From: Sapria himalayana
Lineage: Eukaryota; Streptophyta; Magnoliopsida; Malpighiales; Rafflesiaceae
Assembly: GCA_029783825.1 (NCBI GenBank)
Contig: JAREIK010000500.1
Location: 2,025,001 to 2,089,000, forward strand
Direction of reading: 5' to 3'
DNA length: 64,000 bases
The notes below the pieces were generated by a model. The model saw only the letters and a list, made by a program, of their open reading frames with translations, had not been told where the DNA came from and ran no database searches. Of the stretch, positions 62,747 through 64,000 are shown one piece after another; position 1 is the first letter of the stretch; the number at the start of each line of letters is the position of its first letter. Made by a program: the position numbers and the translations under genes.

Positions 62747-63010
62747 TAAATATTCGATTTTCTCCCAAATGACAAGAGATATATTAACAATTCTTATTTT
62801 AACTGCCACTTCTGAATCTGCTTTTATTACAAATGAGTGCGTATTTGATGCATTTAGAAGTTAATTATCTCTTAAAACAATAGAGACCCTTGTTTGTTCA
62901 CAAAATTGATTGAAGAAAGATTAAATAATCAATTAGCAATAAATTTTAGAGGAAGTTGAAAAGTATGAAAAAATTATATAAGATATTATACATAAATCTT
63001 TTGATTATTA
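62747..63010 (+). pseudogene. hAT-A transposase, C-terminal dimerisation piece
   Basis: Directly after hAT-B2 the plus strand reads ASKYSIFSQMTRDILTILIL, TATSESAFIT, ECVFDAFRS and LSLKTIETLVCSQN. This is the hAT dimerisation motif (W...KYP.LS..ARD.L.....ASESAFST..RV.D..RSSL.P.T.E.L.C...W). The usual YP is YS here. Stops occur after FRS and in the terminal W position. Confidence 0.78.
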
Positions 63011-63540
63011 ATTTTTATTTTTATGATATATAAGGTGACTAACTTATCATTTTTATTATATGTTTTGTTAGAAATTGAAGAATCAAGTAAAATTGTAGAG
63101 GAATATCTGATAAAAAAAGATGGGTGAAATTTTGAAATTTGAAACTTTTTTTATGTTTGTTGAATTGTGTAATATTTAAATTTTATTTTATAATTTGTAT
63201 AAATATTTAAGAGAATTTGTAGTACTTAATTTTATCATGTATTTTAAAATTTAAACTATTATTTTTATCATATTTGTTGATGATTTTATTGTAGAATATT
63301 TTTTTCAAATTTATAAAAAAAATTTAGACTATTTTACTCATAATTATTTCTTTTTAATATATAAATTGAGTTCACACCGTAGTTCAAACCACAAACCAAA
63401 CTGAACCATAATAATAGGTTTGGTTGGTTTGAGTACTTTGAATAGTTTGGATCGAATTATAATATTTTCAAACCGATATCATATATTTGGATTGAATATT
63501 ATGTTCAAACAAATCCAAACTAACCCACAAATAACCCTAA

Positions 63541-64000
63541 TTTTTAGAGATATTTCTTGATGGGTTTGATGCTATAAAAAGAATGAGACATTTGAAGAGG
63601 TTTCTGCCTCATTTATGGATTTTTTGGGTTCCTCAACCAAATTTTGAGTGATAAAGAATTTTCAATCAAACCAAGATAACATCAACAAGCAATTCAATTT
63701 ATAGATTGAAGAACATCTTATTCTACAATTACTAGCAATCGAAAGGATATTAGTTACCACAAAGACAAAGACAAAAAAGTCTCAATTCAAGATACACATT
63801 ACATGAAAATGAGTTATACTTGAGATAATCATGGATAATTTTTTCAAAGAAATTGACAAAAAAACACATTTAGTTGAAAAAGACAAGTCGTCAACTAGAT
63901 CCATCTAGAGGACCTCACAAAGTATTCCTACCATAAACCCTATTAAAGAAGGTTATTCAAGATTCCTTCAGAGTGGGGCAGCAATAAGTCTTTCCTGACC
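63541..64000. repeat. Right copy of the 280-bp direct repeat, then unassigned sequence
   Basis: 63,541-63,805 repeats 50,818-51,100 (GGTTTGATGCTATAAAAAGAAT, GCCTCATTTATGGATTTTTTGG). The last part, about 63,830-64,000, is less AT-rich (CATCTAGAGGACCTCACAAAG...) and unrecognised; it runs off the window. Confidence 0.5.

Larger units (their letters stand above)
51124..63539 (+). mobile_element. hAT-A: old hAT element carrying two later insertions
   Basis: The ends are worn inverted repeats: TATGGGTGTTCATAAATTAT on the left and, read inward from the right, TAGGGTTATTTGTGGGTTAG. Both are followed by sequence rich in CAAACC/GGTTTG. Flanking octamers ATTTCTTA and ATTTTTAG agree only partly, in line with age. 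The transposase on the plus strand is in three pieces (52,652-53,397, 57,135-58,242, 62,747-63,010), separated exactly by the hAT-B elements. Without them the element is about 4.2 kb, normal for hAT. Confidence 0.75.

Noticed and set aside
1..64000. tRNA, rRNA, CRISPR array, bacterial operon or organelle insert
   Set aside because: None of the expected sequence patterns was seen on reading; this was not a computed search.

Overview
This window reads as nuclear DNA of a flowering plant. It is very AT-rich, has no bacterial-style gene packing, and is built almost entirely of decayed Ty1/copia retrotransposons and hAT DNA transposons. The only host coding sequence I can support is three short, phase-compatible exons on the minus strand (44,765-44,837, 13,863-13,935 and 2,371-2,436). 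They belong to one WD40-repeat protein, which I recall as the plant family resembling the TFIIIC subunit GTF3C2. If they form one gene, the exons are 66-73 bp and the gaps between them are about 31 kb and 11.4 kb, so most of the window is intron. Introns this large suggest a lineage with expanded introns (some monocots, orchids or palms would fit), but the sequence does not fix the species.

Layout. 1-13.9 kb: copia remnants in both orientations (plus at 1-1,365 and 10,667-12,500; minus at about 2.9-5.2 and 7.2-9.9 kb) and a 332-bp TRIM-like element ending 46 bp from a splice donor. 13.9-18.6 kb: an AC/TG inverted repeat, then a minus-strand copia split by a 1.9-kb Tigger/pogo-type element with TA target duplications. 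18.6-26.7 kb: a plus-strand copia integrase-RT-RNase H with a 140-bp 3' LTR, followed by two worn hAT transposase copies, one carrying a nested GC-rich inverted-repeat element. 27-38 kb: AT-rich spacer, CpG-decayed hAT ends with a long palindrome, further minus-strand copia, and a 0.92-kb tandem array. 38.3-47.5 kb: two copies of a GAGCTC-palindrome/polypurine repeat; the second holds an old hAT-type repeat that in turn holds a young 402-bp non-autonomous hAT element. 48.2-50.3 kb: plus-strand copia gag-protease-integrase and a minus-strand copia 3' end.

51.1-63.5 kb is the most striking block: an old hAT element (hAT-A) whose transposase is cut into three pieces by two later hAT elements of another family (hAT-B). 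Both hAT-B copies have perfect 8-bp target duplications, and the second is itself split by an 841-bp inverted-repeat element, again with a perfect 8-bp duplication. This gives a three-level insertion history. No element here looks autonomous; all transposase and polymerase frames carry stops or frameshifts. I saw no tRNA, rRNA or CRISPR array. A whole-genome repeat search and RNA-seq alignment would be the decisive checks on the annotation.
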